From Neelides folsomi (Eukaryota > Arthropoda > Collembola > Neelipleona > Neelidae): a DNA stretch of 34,555 bases. The notes beneath the pieces were generated by a model, which saw only the letters and a program-made list of their open reading frames with translations, ran no database searches and had not been told where the DNA came from. Positions 1 to 11,600 of this stretch are shown piece after piece (positions within the stretch are counted from its first letter, which is position 1; every line of letters begins with the position of its first letter). The DNA lies in the NCBI GenBank assembly GCA_034687125.1, contig JAQGBZ010000535.1, forward strand, positions 1 through 34,555. The letters are read 5' to 3'. A program made the position numbers and the translations under genes.

Positions 1-146
1 ACGTTCGTGTGCAATGAGATTATACAAATTCTAACCGAGTTACTCGCCGAGTACTCGTACGAGTAACTCGTATTCGCCTCGTTTCCATTTCCTAATACTC
101 GGTACTCGACGAGTAGTAAAAAAACGATGTTCGTTCCATCCCTACT
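1..146. repeat. CGAGT/ACTCG-rich repeat edge, possible hAT-type element
   Basis: The first 115 bases hold many short, mutually inverted CGAGT and ACTCG units (for example around 33-70 and 98-116). A run of A and then ACGATGTTCGTTCCATCCCTA follow. Read from the other strand, this end begins TAGGGATGGAACGAACATCG, the style of a hAT terminal inverted repeat (family knowledge, not verified here). The other end would lie outside the window. Confidence 0.35.
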
Positions 147-547
147 TAAAAGACTTAAAACATATTATATTGTTGTATATACATAAATATTTAATCGTAA
201 AACATAAGATTATATAGCAGAGTTCGCTCTTTTAATTTTTTATGCAAATTGTATAAGATATATTTTATAGATATATCATATTAGTGAATATAAGTTCCAG
301 GGGGCTCTAAAAAATTTACTTGTGTGCGTCACATTTTTAAAATTAAATTGTCTAACTATTATTTAATGAATTGGCAATTAATAATTTATAATTGATTAAT
401 CTGATTAACATAATTCTTTGTGTAAAATTGTGCGACTTTTTCATTATAATAGAAGCTTTTCTTACGTTAGATTTAAAACGTGTTCAGAATGAACTGATAG
501 TATTACAATCTCTCTTGTTTTATGAATACAAAATATAGCAAATGACG

Positions 548-588
548 TTCAACAACTAGGTAGATTAAATACCTACCTAGTTCAACAA
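548..588. mobile_element. 25-bp palindromic insertion with 8-bp flanking direct repeats
   Basis: TTCAACAA occurs at 548-555 and again at 581-588. Between them lie exactly 25 bases with perfect 8-base arms, CTAGGTAG (556-563) and CTACCTAG (573-580), around a 9-base centre. An inverted repeat bounded by an 8-bp direct repeat resembles a minimal DNA-transposon insertion or footprint, but the piece is far too short to classify. Confidence 0.4.
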
Positions 589-914
589 TTTGTGTAGGAT
601 TAAAGTTTTCCATTTATACATTGTTCGCTCCTTTATTGGCAATCAAGACTATTAAAATATCTATTTGGAATACCTGAGTTTTTTGTATTGAACTAGGCAT
701 AGGCTTAAACAAGACCAAGAAATTTTTTATGGAAATAAATGAAATATATCTTCAATTTAAACCGATTTATTTCCAATACAATATACATTTAAATATAATA
801 TGCTTAAAATATAAAGATATATAGTACATAGCAGAAGTTATTATATTGAAACATTCACGTTGAATTGAAGCTTCTGACAAATCACTTTTTGGCTCTTTTT
901 ACATTAAAAAGCAC

Positions 915-920
915 TTTATT
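915..920 (-). terminator. Candidate poly(A) signal for PEPD
   Basis: AATAAA on the minus strand, about 270 bases past the PEPD stop. Weaker ATTAAA variants lie nearer the stop at 1077-1082 and 1030-1035, so the true cleavage site is uncertain. AT-rich sequence yields such hexamers often by chance. Confidence 0.3.
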
Positions 921-1191
921 GTATAAATAAATCAGTCCTTATAATAAATAATTTCAACCCTATTTAATCAATAACTCTTATTGAAAAATAAATTATTGTA
1001 AGTAATAAAGTTATAATCCATATTTCCCATTTAATAATGTCCATTGGTCCAAACACGCAGACCTACATTAATATAATTTAATGAAATGTATCAATAATGA
1101 TTTTAGCAAAATCATGTTTTCTTGAGCATCAATTCTTTACAATTGGAATAAAAGAATCAACATGCTGAAGAGTAAAGACGCTATAGACGCA

Positions 1192-1285
1192 TTAGAGAGG
1201 CATTTTACGGAATTGTTCTGTAAGTTGAGGAATAAGCACATCTTCTTTCCTCCCTTCAGCCATTATATTCTCGATCTCTTCAATT
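1192..1285 (-). CDS. PEPD: PEPD exon 11 and stop
   Basis: 94 bases, residues 470 (last base) to 500, then TAA at 1194-1192. Starts [12 protein letters not shown], the usual prolidase C-terminal helix, and ends with a lineage-specific tail ...EQFRKMPL. Acceptor TTACATAG. The intron before it is 880 bases. Confidence 0.93.
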
Positions 1286-4200
1286 CTATGTAAAGTGGAA
1301 ATATTATTTTGTGGATTTTATGGAGTCAGCTTAATTAAATTAAAAACTATTTCAAATTGGAGACTTTTGTAAAGTTTGTCAATTTATGGTAAAAATCGAG
1401 ATTATATGAGCAACGACTTTACCATATTTAATTTTACCCTGAAAGTCATGAATACATAAAATAGTTTATGGGCTTGACAGATTTGACAAAATCTAAAATC
1501 TTCTTTATTAAAATAACTTTTACGATATTACCAATATAAACCATAGGATAAGCCAAACGAGTAATAATTAAAGATAAATACTTATTATGTAATGGTTGTA
1601 GTTAAATGTTGTTTCACTTTCAAACTTTCCTTTTTAACATGGTTTTAGAGGGGAGGACTGAAGTTAATGCCCATATAAAAATTCTTTCAGAAATAGAAAA
1701 AATTCTTTAGGATAAAGTAAGAAGAAATTAAGAGCTCAAACTTTCTTGTTAAAAGAGTTTTGTGGAGTCAACTGCGTAAATGAAAGAAGGATTATATGAT
1801 TATTTTTATATGCTTTGTCTCCCTATAAAAACTTTACGGAAAATTTGTCCAAATTCTATAAATTCTCTACAGATTCTCCAATTTTCCCTGGAGTTGGTTC
1901 TTAAAGGGAGATGTGAGTCAAATTGCTTCCACGTCCTCCTATTTATAAATGAAATCCGTGGAGAGGACGCACGTAAGATCCAATGAAGGTTGAAATTAAT
2001 ATGAGGTGAATTCTCATCGTTAACCTCCTTATCAAATTGATTAAATGTGCAAAAGAAAAAGCCGAAAGGCTTACTTTGTTTAAAAGGTTTTGGAAAGAAA
2101 AAAAATGAGATCTGATGCTTTGACTCTCCTCCGAGATTAATAGAGAAAGAGTGGAATTAACTTACGTTCGGGGAACTTTTGATAAGAGTTCAGCTCCAGT
2201 TTCCGTCACAGCAATGTCATCTTCAATCCGAACACCTCCGAACCCTCGGAACCGAGCAATTGCTTCCTCCACGAGGAAACGTGATAATTTCGGATCATTC
2301 AGGGCTTTGTCCAGCAGCTGTGATACGAACAAAGTTTTTTCAGCCCAACTTTTTTAATATCATGGGAATCTTATCATACCCATACAGTATTATAACTCCG
2401 CGTTCACTATGTTTTATCTTAATGACCTTCTTACATATTAATAATGACCATATTAAACTATGTAACATATAAGATTGAATCTTATACTTCTGAATATAGA
2501 CTTCACTTCAAATAAAATTTTTAAAGTCATTTTCTTACCAAATTAATTCAATGTACTCAAATAGCCAAAAAAAATTTATTTTCATATATTATTTGAATTT
2601 GTAAGAGAAACCTTTATAATTTTGCTCTTTACTTTCTTTAACCATATATTACATTTAAGAGCATTTGGTATGAGATTGTTCTTTCCTCTTATTCAGCGAA
2701 TCTTGGTTTCCCCTTTAAACTCTTGGCTTTATGACTTTATAGAAGGACCTCTTTACACGTTTTTGAGAGCCAATTCTCAAAGGGCAAAGAACGTTATGAA
2801 ATAAAGCTTCGCGAATAAAAGAATAATAAAAAGCGAGTATTGAAAAGGATTCTTTTCAATGTTGGCAAAAATGTGAATTTCAAAACTTTTTCACCGCTTT
2901 CGAATGATATGATTATTAGACATACACTCCATGCATGTTTATCGAATCGAATCATTTAAACGAATGTTCGATAGAAAAAAGTGATAATTTCCCCACTTGG
3001 ATTTTCAAGCTTTTGAAGAGAAACCTCTTCACTGATTTCCGCAACAAAATATAAATACATAATATCATATTATCGCAAATAATGATACTTATAAAATGCT
3101 CTAATATACATTACAGTAGTATGTTACAGTACAATTAGTTTAATATAAATTGATCAAGTGTGGAATATTGAATCCTTGAGATAACATTAATATTTACTTT
3201 ATTGTAAGTTATAACTCTGACGAAAGCAGAGTTCCTTTCAGAGACTTTTTCCTAAATTGGCGTCGGTTCGTATTAAGAGCCAAAAAACATTTCTTAAATT
3301 ATTTGATCATTTCTCTCTCAGTGTCCGAATCGGAGTATAACAATAACAATAATCATAACATCAATTTAAGAGCGTTGGAATTTTTAATAACCCTTTCACT
3401 GGCACGGAATAAAATGCGTATCTGGGCCCATATGCATTTCCATACCAGCTCTTTAATATATATACCATATAAATACCTAGGTATGTACCTAAAGGAGGTA
3501 TGACTAGCATACCTTCAAAGAAAGTACTTTACATATCATTGTATGACCTATGAAATGTGAAGTAATAATAATAACTCAACCTTATTGTCAGAGAATGGAT
3601 AAAAGCTTGAGTTGGCTATGCTCTTTACACTACATATACGTATATCAAGATATTTTATATATCTCATATGGAGGAATTGGAATTGGAGTAAGAAAGTTAA
3701 AGATGGCTTACATGATCGATGAAATAACATCCAGGCTCGATGGTCAATACCATTCTAGCTTCAAGGACCCGAGCAGTTCTGAGCGACTTGAGCCCAGGGA
3801 GAACCGGACGAAGAGGATTCCCTTCCAAATAACCTCCCACGTCGTGAACGTCAATACCCATGAAATGACCAAGTCCATGAGGTTGGAATATATGACCCAA
3901 GTTCGCCTGTTCAATTACAATCAAATCACACTTATTCTTGTCGTTTCCAAAAGGAATCCCCTTTCTGCCCATAGTTAACAAAAAATGCATCAATCTCCTT
4001 TAAATTTTATTCTTATTGCTACACTACTCACTATTTCCCTCACATGCTTAATGCATTTGACTCAATATTTAAAAATTTATGTATTTGAAGGAATGGGGTG
4101 AATAAGGGAGTGGATTCGCTTAAGTAAAGATCGATCTAATACCTCCATCATTTCCTCGATATCTCCTTTCAGTATTCCATACCTTCTCATATGATTCAGC

Positions 4201-6209
4201 ATCGTTCGATTTGCAAGGATATGCATGTCAACCCAAGATACGCCTAGAAAAGGAAATAAACTTTGAAACATTTTATTATCGATATACTTTAATATGAATC
4301 ATACTGTATGATAACTATCCTATACAAGTATTTTTATTATGTATATTTCATATCTAGAATTATGATATTGTCAAGAAGATTAAACTTTCTTTATTCCATT
4401 GAAAGTTTAAAATTTCTTTCCAAATAATCAAATTTTACTAAAAATAAAAGTTAATTAGCTGTCTCTTTGATTTCATGGTTTATTAAATTGTAAGTTTTTT
4501 AAATATTCACTTACCGGGTTTAACTGCATCGAAAACGGCTCGATTTGCATTAAGAACGGCATTGTAAATGATTTTTTGATCTTCGGTGAATTTACCATTT
4601 GCTGGGAATGAGCATGTAATGTCTGATGCATAGCAATAGTATTCACCTCCCATATCAAAGAGACTATAAGAGAGAAATAAATATAAGACAATAAAAATAA
4701 TTGAATTAAATTTAATGATAAGCTTCATAATAGCAACTTACCACATATCGCCTTCCTTGATTGTCTTGTCATTAGGAGCACCAGCATGGCCATAGTGAAG
4801 TACAGCACCATTATTTCCAGATCCGCAGATGCAAGTATAGGAATAATGACGACAGCCTCCGTAGTAATAACAATAATGCAAGAAAACGGATTCACATTGA
4901 TATTCCTTCATTCCTGGGCGGATTTTCTTCATGACTTCAACGTGAGCTCTGGATGAAATTTCACTTGTGTAACGAAGAACTTCAAGTTCCATATCAGTCT
5001 TTCTCACACGACTAAAATAATCGAAATTACATCAAAATAAAATTACATTCAATTTTTGAGACATTTTATATATTTTATTTAGCCATTAGCAAATTATATT
5101 AAATGTGTATTACCATTCAGCAAACTCGTGATGTAAAGTTTTATTATCGACAGAAAATCTAAAAGATTCAAAATTACATTACTATTATTAAAACATGTTA
5201 TCAATAAAGTCTTTAATAATTTTTTATTAATTCCTTTAATATTAGATAATCTTGTAATTTATTTACAGATTGAAAGGTTTAAGATACTTAAGGTTGATAA
5301 TCAACTGTCTTAATAAATGAACTTAATTTAGTAATTGTAGCTAAAACTGAATATTTAATTAACATCTTACTTGTCGATCCCATCGAATTTTGCTTCACGA
5401 CAAGTGCTTCCACTATCTGAATTAACGCCAAGCTGAAAATAAAAAATATTGTTTAATATGAATTAAATGTTATATTAAATTATATAGGTAATTGGTTCGA
5501 ATAGATAGAGCTTCTAAATAAAATGTTACGAGAGTTAGAAGTCTGTCCGGTTTCAATGGTTCTAGAATCTTTGACATCTCATCAATGTAGTGAACCTCAT
5601 CAACTTCATATCGTTTTTGATAATCTTCTAATGGAGCAATTGTTCCCATCCAAACGGCATATTCATCAGGGAGTCTCGGGACAAAAAGATACGAACGTCC
5701 ATCTCCGACACGAATCGCACCAAAGCAGTCTGGTTCAAGAACTCCAAAAGCCCAATGGAAATATGATTCCTAAGAAAATTGTTAAACTTAATGTTAGAAG
5801 TTAGAACCAAATAAACTAAAATCTATGATTAAAAAGTATCCAATTATTGATATTTCGTAAATATTGTGGCAAACTTTATACCTGCCGAAAGACTGGACCA
5901 ACATCAGTACAATTTCTATTCTCAGAAATTCCACCTTGAAGAAAAGCAATCGAGGAAGATTTTGAGACTTTGCAGAGACGTTCACTCAATCTCTTCCGAT
6001 TAAGAGCGAAGAGAGCTGCTGGAACCGGAAGAGTGTGTTCTCCAAGGGAGTAATAAGCTGACCTAAGAATTACAAAAAAACGTTAATCAATCTGATATTA
6101 TAACAATTAAAATCATAAATTATCCATATAATTATGTAATTTATTAAGTGTAGGTAAATTAAATGTAGAAAAATGAGAATATTAAAGAATTTTACTTTAA
6201 AGTCGACAT
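1192..6209 (-). CDS. PEPD: Xaa-Pro dipeptidase (prolidase), complete 11-exon gene
   Basis: Cytosolic metallopeptidase of family M24 that releases C-terminal proline or hydroxyproline from dipeptides, the last step of collagen and proline-peptide turnover. Reading the minus strand, the exons are 6209-6196, 6062-5882, 5769-5530, 5432-5371, 5158-5114, 5011-4742, 4663-4515, 4243-4143, 3906-3712, 2317-2166 and 1285-1192. All ten introns are GT-AG (78 to 1394 bases) and all phases agree. The joined frame is 1503 bases, 500 residues plus TAA; human PEPD has 493. Expected metal ligands are present: D274 and D285 (FDMGGEYY...SD), H368 (GLGHFMG), E411 (TIEPG) and E451 (RIEDD). H253 ([10 protein letters not shown]) and H375 (IDVHDVGG) are also kept. 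The start is the first ATG after an in-frame TAG about 57 bases upstream. There is a one-residue insertion between H368 and E411. Family assignment is by recognisable motifs along the whole length; no break is seen, so the enzyme should be active. Confidence 0.97.
2166..2317 (-). CDS. PEPD: PEPD exon 10 (last metal ligand)
   Basis: 152 bases, residues 420-469 plus two bases of T470. Reads [10 protein letters not shown]..., then [20 protein letters not shown] with R449 and ligand E451. Separated from exon 9 by the longest intron of the gene (1394 bases). Acceptor TATCACAG, donor AC|GTAAGT. Confidence 0.96.
3712..3906 (-). CDS. PEPD: PEPD exon 9 (catalytic His and Glu)
   Basis: 195 bases, 65 codons, phase 0 at both ends, residues 355-419. 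Contains [17 protein letters not shown] (H368 ligand, H375), SLRTAR and [12 protein letters not shown] (E411 ligand). Cys follows EPG where human PEPD has Ile. One extra residue lies between YLEG and LPG relative to human. Acceptor TTGAACAG, donor CAT|GTAAGC. Confidence 0.97.
4143..4243 (-). CDS. PEPD: PEPD exon 8
   Basis: 101 bases, residues 321 (last two bases) to 354. Reads [20 protein letters not shown] and ends GDIEEMME, matching the helical segment between the Asp pair and the catalytic His. Acceptor TTTTCTAG, donor GAG|GTATTA. Confidence 0.95.
4515..4663 (-). CDS. PEPD: PEPD exon 7 (metal-binding aspartates)
   Basis: 149 bases, residues 271 (last base) to 320 plus one base of G321. 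Carries [20 protein letters not shown], with the two bridging aspartates D274 and D285 of the dinuclear metal site. Acceptor CTTATAG, donor G|GTAAGT. Confidence 0.97.
4742..5011 (-). CDS. PEPD: PEPD exon 6
   Basis: 270 bases, residues 181 (last base) to 270 plus two bases of C271. Begins [20 protein letters not shown] and includes [20 protein letters not shown] and [13 protein letters not shown]253, a second-shell or substrate-binding histidine in the family, is present. Acceptor TTTTAG, donor TG|GTAAGT. Confidence 0.97.
5114..5158 (-). CDS. PEPD: PEPD exon 5 (45 bases)
   Basis: Small exon, residues 166 (last base) to 180 plus two bases of C181: [14 protein letters not shown]. Corresponds to the less conserved segment just before the catalytic domain. 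Acceptor CTTTTAG, donor TG|GTAATA. Both phases fit the neighbours. Confidence 0.93.
5371..5432 (-). CDS. PEPD: PEPD exon 4
   Basis: 62 bases, residues 146-165 plus two bases of K166. Reads [20 protein letters not shown], the conserved GVN-DSG...FDGI stretch of animal prolidases. Acceptor TTTTCAG, donor AA|GTAAGA. Confidence 0.95.
5530..5769 (-). CDS. PEPD: PEPD exon 3
   Basis: 240 bases, 80 codons, phase 0 at both ends, residues 66-145. Starts [15 protein letters not shown] and contains [15 protein letters not shown] and a YIDEMSKIL segment, all typical of the prolidase N-terminal domain. Acceptor TTCTTAG, donor CTC|GTAACA. Confidence 0.96.
5882..6062 (-). CDS. PEPD: PEPD exon 2
   Basis: 181 bases, residues 5 (last base) to 65. 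Carries the N-terminal aminopeptidase-P-like segment: [18 protein letters not shown], then LQGG, and ends VFRQ. Acceptor TTCTTAG|G, donor CAG|GTATAA. The pattern matches animal prolidases closely. Confidence 0.96.
6196..6209 (-). CDS. PEPD: PEPD exon 1 (coding part)
   Basis: Encodes M-S-T-L plus two bases of a lysine codon. The donor is AA|GTAAAA. The ATG has G at -3, and an in-frame TAG lies at 6268-6266. A 5' UTR continues upstream to an unknown point. The exon is short but its phase joins exactly to exon 2. Confidence 0.85.
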
Positions 6210-7286
6210 TGCTCGCTTTTTAAAAGGACGAAACGGTGAGAATTGTTGTCGAAATAAGAATCCAACTAAAAACAAAGTCAGTTAATTTTTTGTTTTTGTA
6301 TTTAATAATATTGATTTTCAAATTCTAGTAAAAGCTTATTAAAAGTTGATTAAACAAAATTAGTTAGAAATGCATACGTGTACTTTACTCACTCAAGGTT
6401 CTAATGAAAAGACTAATCTGACATTCAATATCTGTGGTAAATAACTTCTTACAATCAATTGTATGTTCATACATATTGGTATAATGGGTATGGCTATCTG
6501 CATAATTACAGATAAATAAGTATTTAAAAACACCATCGATAGTGTTAAATAATAGATCGGTTAAACAATGCTCCTGATAAAATTAGTATTTGCCATTATA
6601 TGAGCATTAACAATTATTCAATATAGAATGGAAAATCGTCTTGATAAGAATAGATAATTTGAAAGTCAACTACTTAAATATAAACTAATTACTCGACATA
6701 TTTAACAATTGTTTTAATTGTATAGTTTTCTCCTACTGTATAGTAAATACCTGTATGCTAAAGAATAATAATCATGCACTTTAAATCTAATTTATCTGAC
6801 ATATAAAACTACTATAATTACTACTGTATACTTATATACTAATAGTAAAGAAATCATTAAAAATCCAATATCTTAAAAGTGATTTTGCATTTTCCATACT
6901 TGTGATTATGAATCTCATTAAGAATTGGCCAAATCAAAATGACAGATCTTCTGAATAAAACAAATAAGAAAGATATTCAATGAATTTCTCTCTCAGATTT
7001 AACATCTTTCCTTTTGACAGTTCAATTCCAGATAATTTATTGCTAAAAATATTTTATGTAATATTTTTTAATCACCTGTTTACGATACAAGAGTTGAGTG
7101 CACTTAATGCACTTAAAGTAAAACGAACTTTAAAATATTCTCCTCGTGAAAAATAATTAAACTAATTTTATTCTTGGATTCCTTTATATGACAGACCTCA
7201 AAGTGTATTATTTATAACATAAAAAAAATGATTTGTTCGCGAATTTACGAACCACAAGTGATAGTCGAACGTAAGTTCATCCGAGT

Positions 7287-7736
7287 TCAAGCAAAAAGAA
7301 AAGAAAGTCGTAAAATAGTGAAGGGGGCAAAATGAAGCAAAGAGAAGTCTCCAAATGAAAGCATTCGTTGAACGTTGAGGGCGTGAAAGTTCCACCGAGC
7401 TCTGATTGAATAAGTGAATCTCCAATAAAATTCAGCTTCGTCTTCAACAACGTGCAAAATAAATATTATCATCCAACAGCGAATAGAAGGCTGGAATAAA
7501 GATAGGAATGTATATTTATCAACAGTGAGTATTCTATTCGATGATTCAGGATCAGCAACTTGAGTTCTTGTTATGTTTACTTTTTGCAATTTCTTTAAAC
7601 AAGATATATGATATTCAAAGCGGCTTGAGGGCAAAATTCCTTCACACCGCATCCGCATAATCTTTATAATCTTATGAAAAAGCCCATGCCCACGTTCATT
7701 CCATGTGAGAAATTTTATGTCTTGATTTTTAATCAT
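7287..7736 (-). CDS. Doubtful 149-residue open reading frame
   Basis: ATG-started frame of 149 codons, the second longest ATG frame in the window after gene 2. The product is rich in F, L, I and R, has no signal peptide, no clear membrane segment, no low-complexity run and no motif I recognise. In DNA this AT-rich such a length is somewhat unusual (my rough estimate is about 0.1 expected by chance in the window), but amino-acid composition looks like translated non-coding sequence. No splice sites or neighbours support it. More likely chance than gene. Confidence 0.12.
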   Translation of the reverse strand: MIKNQDIKFLTWNERGHGLFHKIIKIMRMRCEGILPSSRFEYHISCLKKLQKVNITRTQVADPESSNRILTVDKYTFLSLFQPSIRCWMIIFILHVVEDEAEFYWRFTYSIRARWNFHALNVQRMLSFGDFSLLHFAPFTILRLSFLFA

Positions 7737-8646
7737 ACGTGGCTTTCAATATGACTAATATTTTCACACATTATTTACTCCGAAATTGCAAAGTTTTAAT
7801 AATTTACTTACAACTTACAAGCAGTGATTTATTATTTTATTAAATATTCCAATTGGTCATTGATCTTTGTACCTAAATATAAAATGAATCATTTGACTAA
7901 TTTTTTAATTTGGAAAATTTCGAGATGTTAAACAGGATGGCCAAATCACTTCATTCACTTCCTACATTTGCTTTGCACTCAAGATATTTCCTATTTAAAT
8001 ACTAATAGAATGTTGAAAGGAATTTTCAATTCTCAGCCTCAAGTCCTGATTGTTTATTAATGAATAAACTTATCTGTTCCAATTAAATATTTCTGAGAAA
8101 TGTACATAAATTAGCCTTGTCATGTCTGGTACAAAGTTTTAATTGATTTCTTCACTCGTCTTTGACTCGTCTTTTTAGAATCTATTAAGTAGAATTCAAA
8201 GTACAGAGTGTAGTAAACATTGTATGTAAATAGATAAGAAAGCTCTATAGAAAACGAAGTGGTAAAAAAGATGAGCCAATTGGCACATTTTCTACCTTTT
8301 TGAATTTATAAATTGGAAGTCTTGATCATATCATAACTTACGTATTTTTATAACCTAGCCCATTACAGTTCACAGTGAGGTTCAAATGAGTTTGGTGGAG
8401 TGAAAACCAGAAAAGCCGGTATAGCGTAATATTCATACATTATGTCGATTGGGAACATTGGCAGACGTAGATCTGCCTATAACTATAGACGAATTTCTAT
8501 AAGCCCAGTCAAACTTTACCTATTTTTTCCATTCAATACGTAAGAATTGAAAGGTGGCATTAAGGTTTAATTTTTATCAACTCACTTTGAGATTGTAACC
8601 TGAAACCAACCATGTTTAAATTCGATGATCATTGTATTGGTAGGGA

Positions 8647-8690
8647 CGGATTCAAACCATCGTTCCAACCTTAAGGCGGATTCCAACCAT
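8647..8690. repeat. Imperfect direct repeat CGGATTCAAACCAT / CGGATTCCAACCAT
   Basis: Two 14-base copies with one mismatch, at 8647-8660 and 8677-8690, with CGTTCCAACC between them. Just upstream is TAGGGACGG (8641-8649), resembling the end motif at 138-146. This may be the edge of a degraded transposable element. Confidence 0.35.
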
Positions 8691-11600
8691 TTGATTCCTT
8701 TTATATTAAAATCATATTCAACTTTTTTTACATTTTCTCCTCAATTAAAGTACCCGAGTCTATAAGCTTCTGTGTTCAATAACTTTTCACCATTAGTACA
8801 ATTATATATTAGGTACGTTATTTAGCTGTTTTATGCATTTACACGTATCTGAATTACAGAAAGCTGTGTGATTGAAATTTAAAGGGCTTTTTCAATTCTC
8901 GATTTAATTGTATTTAACTCACACTCAGTCAGTCTGTAGAAATTCAGTTTAAGTCAGTAGAAATTTTTAGCTTGACCTAGGCAAATTGGAAATTGCATTT
9001 TCCATTCAATGCAAAAAATGCAGTTTATTTGATTACAATTTAACAATGTTATTTATTATGATGATTCTAATCAGAATATTTTATGTATTTGGGAGGATTT
9101 TATATTCAATGATAAGAGTTTTATTTACATTGGAAAAACAGCTCATTTGGGATTGGTTGGCTTACTTTTGGAACATTATTTACAAAGAAGGTACTTGTAA
9201 TTAGTACGTCTATGTCATTGTACCTGTTTAGCACAAATTATACAAAGAATTCGAATAACATAGTCATTGTGATTACAGTAATGCCCTAATGTCATCCGCA
9301 TTAAACTAATTAGTTAATTTGTTATTCCCATCCTCGGTTTTAAATTTCCAATGAAGTCATAAGGCTCTTTCAGACTTTGGACTCTTAAGGAAGTCAGAAA
9401 GGGGTCATGCATGTTATGTGCAAAATAAAAGAGAGTTTTGAATGTAAAAGAGGATAGGGACGTGTTCTTTAAACGGAAAGCAATTAAAATTCGTGAAGCT
9501 GCTGGCGTTTAATGATGAGAAAAACAGAAAGGAATCTGCTATCTATTATATTCAAGAGGAATTTCGTGAGGAAGCATTGAGAGTTCTACATACTTAATTA
9601 AATACACGAATTTTCTCATTTTACTACGATTCAAAATAATTCAAAATGTCTTAATAAAATTAAAGTTTCTCTTGTATCTAGATTTGATACGAAAACTAAT
9701 TCTCTAATATACTTTATAAATTAACAATATTTACATACTACTTTTGAATATAGTAGATACATAATACGACTTTATCGACTTTTATTTTACATACTTACAT
9801 AGTGCAAATAATGCGAATAACAGTATGAAAATTATAAAAATATTTCCATTAATAAATCAATTAATGTTTTAACTATATTTTATTGATTTGAAGTATGCAA
9901 TACTGAAAATTATATTGGCATGCAATTATTGCATAAGAAAATAAATAGAATGATTATTCATAATAAACAAAGAACTTTCAATAATAAAGTCTGTATAAAA
10001 GAAGTTTCTAATACTCATATTATAATTAAATTGACTTTCAAATCTCTAGTTCAATATTTGCAGCTAAAACATAGCATGTTTGAAAATGTAAATATTGTTA
10101 ATATTGTATATCTTATTTTGTTCAAGGAAATTGTTGAAATTACTAATTCAATATTTCATGGTGTTTGAAAACAGTTTGAAAGCAATTAGAATTATAAAAA
10201 TGTAAAATTGAGATATTAATGTTAAATGTATGCGAAGTCCTTCCTTCGCATAGTTAAATATCAAATGAAGGATACTAATTTGTATTACACCTTTTTATCA
10301 TGGCATAATTGTAACCATCACATGCTCTACATTTGTCCGATGTATCAGTTGTATGTCCCATGTATGTCAAAAGAGTAATGGACTTTACTGCTCGGTTTCG
10401 TGAAGAGTGTAAATAGTAAATCATATAGGCTCTGAATATGTAGAGTATACTTTCAATATGTGTGTCTTTATGTTGAGCCTCATAACTTCTCTTACTTTCC
10501 TCATAAATGTCTTTAAGTGGAGCAAACAGGGCTGAGTCGAGGTTCCTTAACACTTACTTAAAATATCAGTGTATTCTTCCTATTCTTAATTTCCAAATCC
10601 TCTTTCCCCGAGTGTAAACATAACACACCTCTCCGCACGTAGACAGAGAAGACCAAGGACCAATTCTCCTTTTGTATAAATAACTACTAGGAGCCAAAAC
10701 CCTCCAACTTATTCAGACGACCATTTAAGTATTAATGGAGTATGAAGCTAAATAGGTTTATATTCTGTGTATAGGTATCTATTTACCTATGTATATGTTT
10801 ATAACAAGTCTTTTATAAACCTAGCTGTTGATACAGATCATTATATTTGTTCTTCCCATTTTCTAATCTATTTTAAACATGTTATAAAATACATTTTCAT
10901 GTGATAAATTCTTGTTTCAAAGTTGAATAAACTCTTTCCAACTCTTTACGGCTTTCTTTCAATTTGACAATATTCAATCAACCAAATCGTTTGATCCATT
11001 TGATAACCAGAATAATTTAATTGATTATGCTCACAGTTCCATTAAGTTTCAAAGAGCAAATAAATATTGAATATTTTGAATTTGTATGAAGAAGACTTTG
11101 AGCTTTCTGCTTTCAACACACCAATGATAAGCGCTATCTAATTTACTAGAATTCGTGTATTTGAAGCGTTATCATGTTTTTATTTCATTGCTCATTCAAT
11201 AAAGTTTGCCAAATACATTTATTTCTCATTTATTCTTACTCATATCTAGAAAATACTTCTTTATTTATGAAATTTATGGGTAAACATTGTCATTGTAAAA
11301 TATTTATAAATACATTTTGTAATATATTTATAAAAGCTTAATTATACTATCTATTATGCGTTAATTGCTTTCTAGAATAGGGCTGAAATGAAAAATGTAC
11401 TTATAACCCCATTAAGAATATCATCATTATTAATTTTTGGAAATCTATTTTTGAAGAACACATAAACAATGGGTTTATAAACATCACCACTTATTTATTT
11501 TCAAAGTACAGTTTTATCAAAGAAATAAATAGACCAACTAACTATGAATGGTACAGTTTATACAAGCATATGTACAGATGTACCTATGTACAGTTGTATG

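Larger units (their letters stand above)
147..1191. other. PEPD 3' flank, no gene seen
   Basis: Very AT-rich sequence between the left repeat edge and the PEPD stop codon. Part of it must be the PEPD 3' UTR on the minus strand. Apart from the small palindromic insertion and possible poly(A) hexamers I see nothing coding. Confidence 0.6.

Noticed and set aside
3550..3978. 142-codon plus-strand open frame
   Set aside because: It is the antisense shadow of PEPD exon 9. The minus strand carries the recognisable catalytic motifs.
5523..5804. 93-codon plus-strand open frame
   Set aside because: It lies antisense to PEPD exon 3, whose minus-strand translation matches prolidase over 80 residues.
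10275..10553. 92-codon minus-strand open stretch
   Set aside because: It begins with GTG directly after a TAA, the first ATG is far inside, and no splice partner or family was found.
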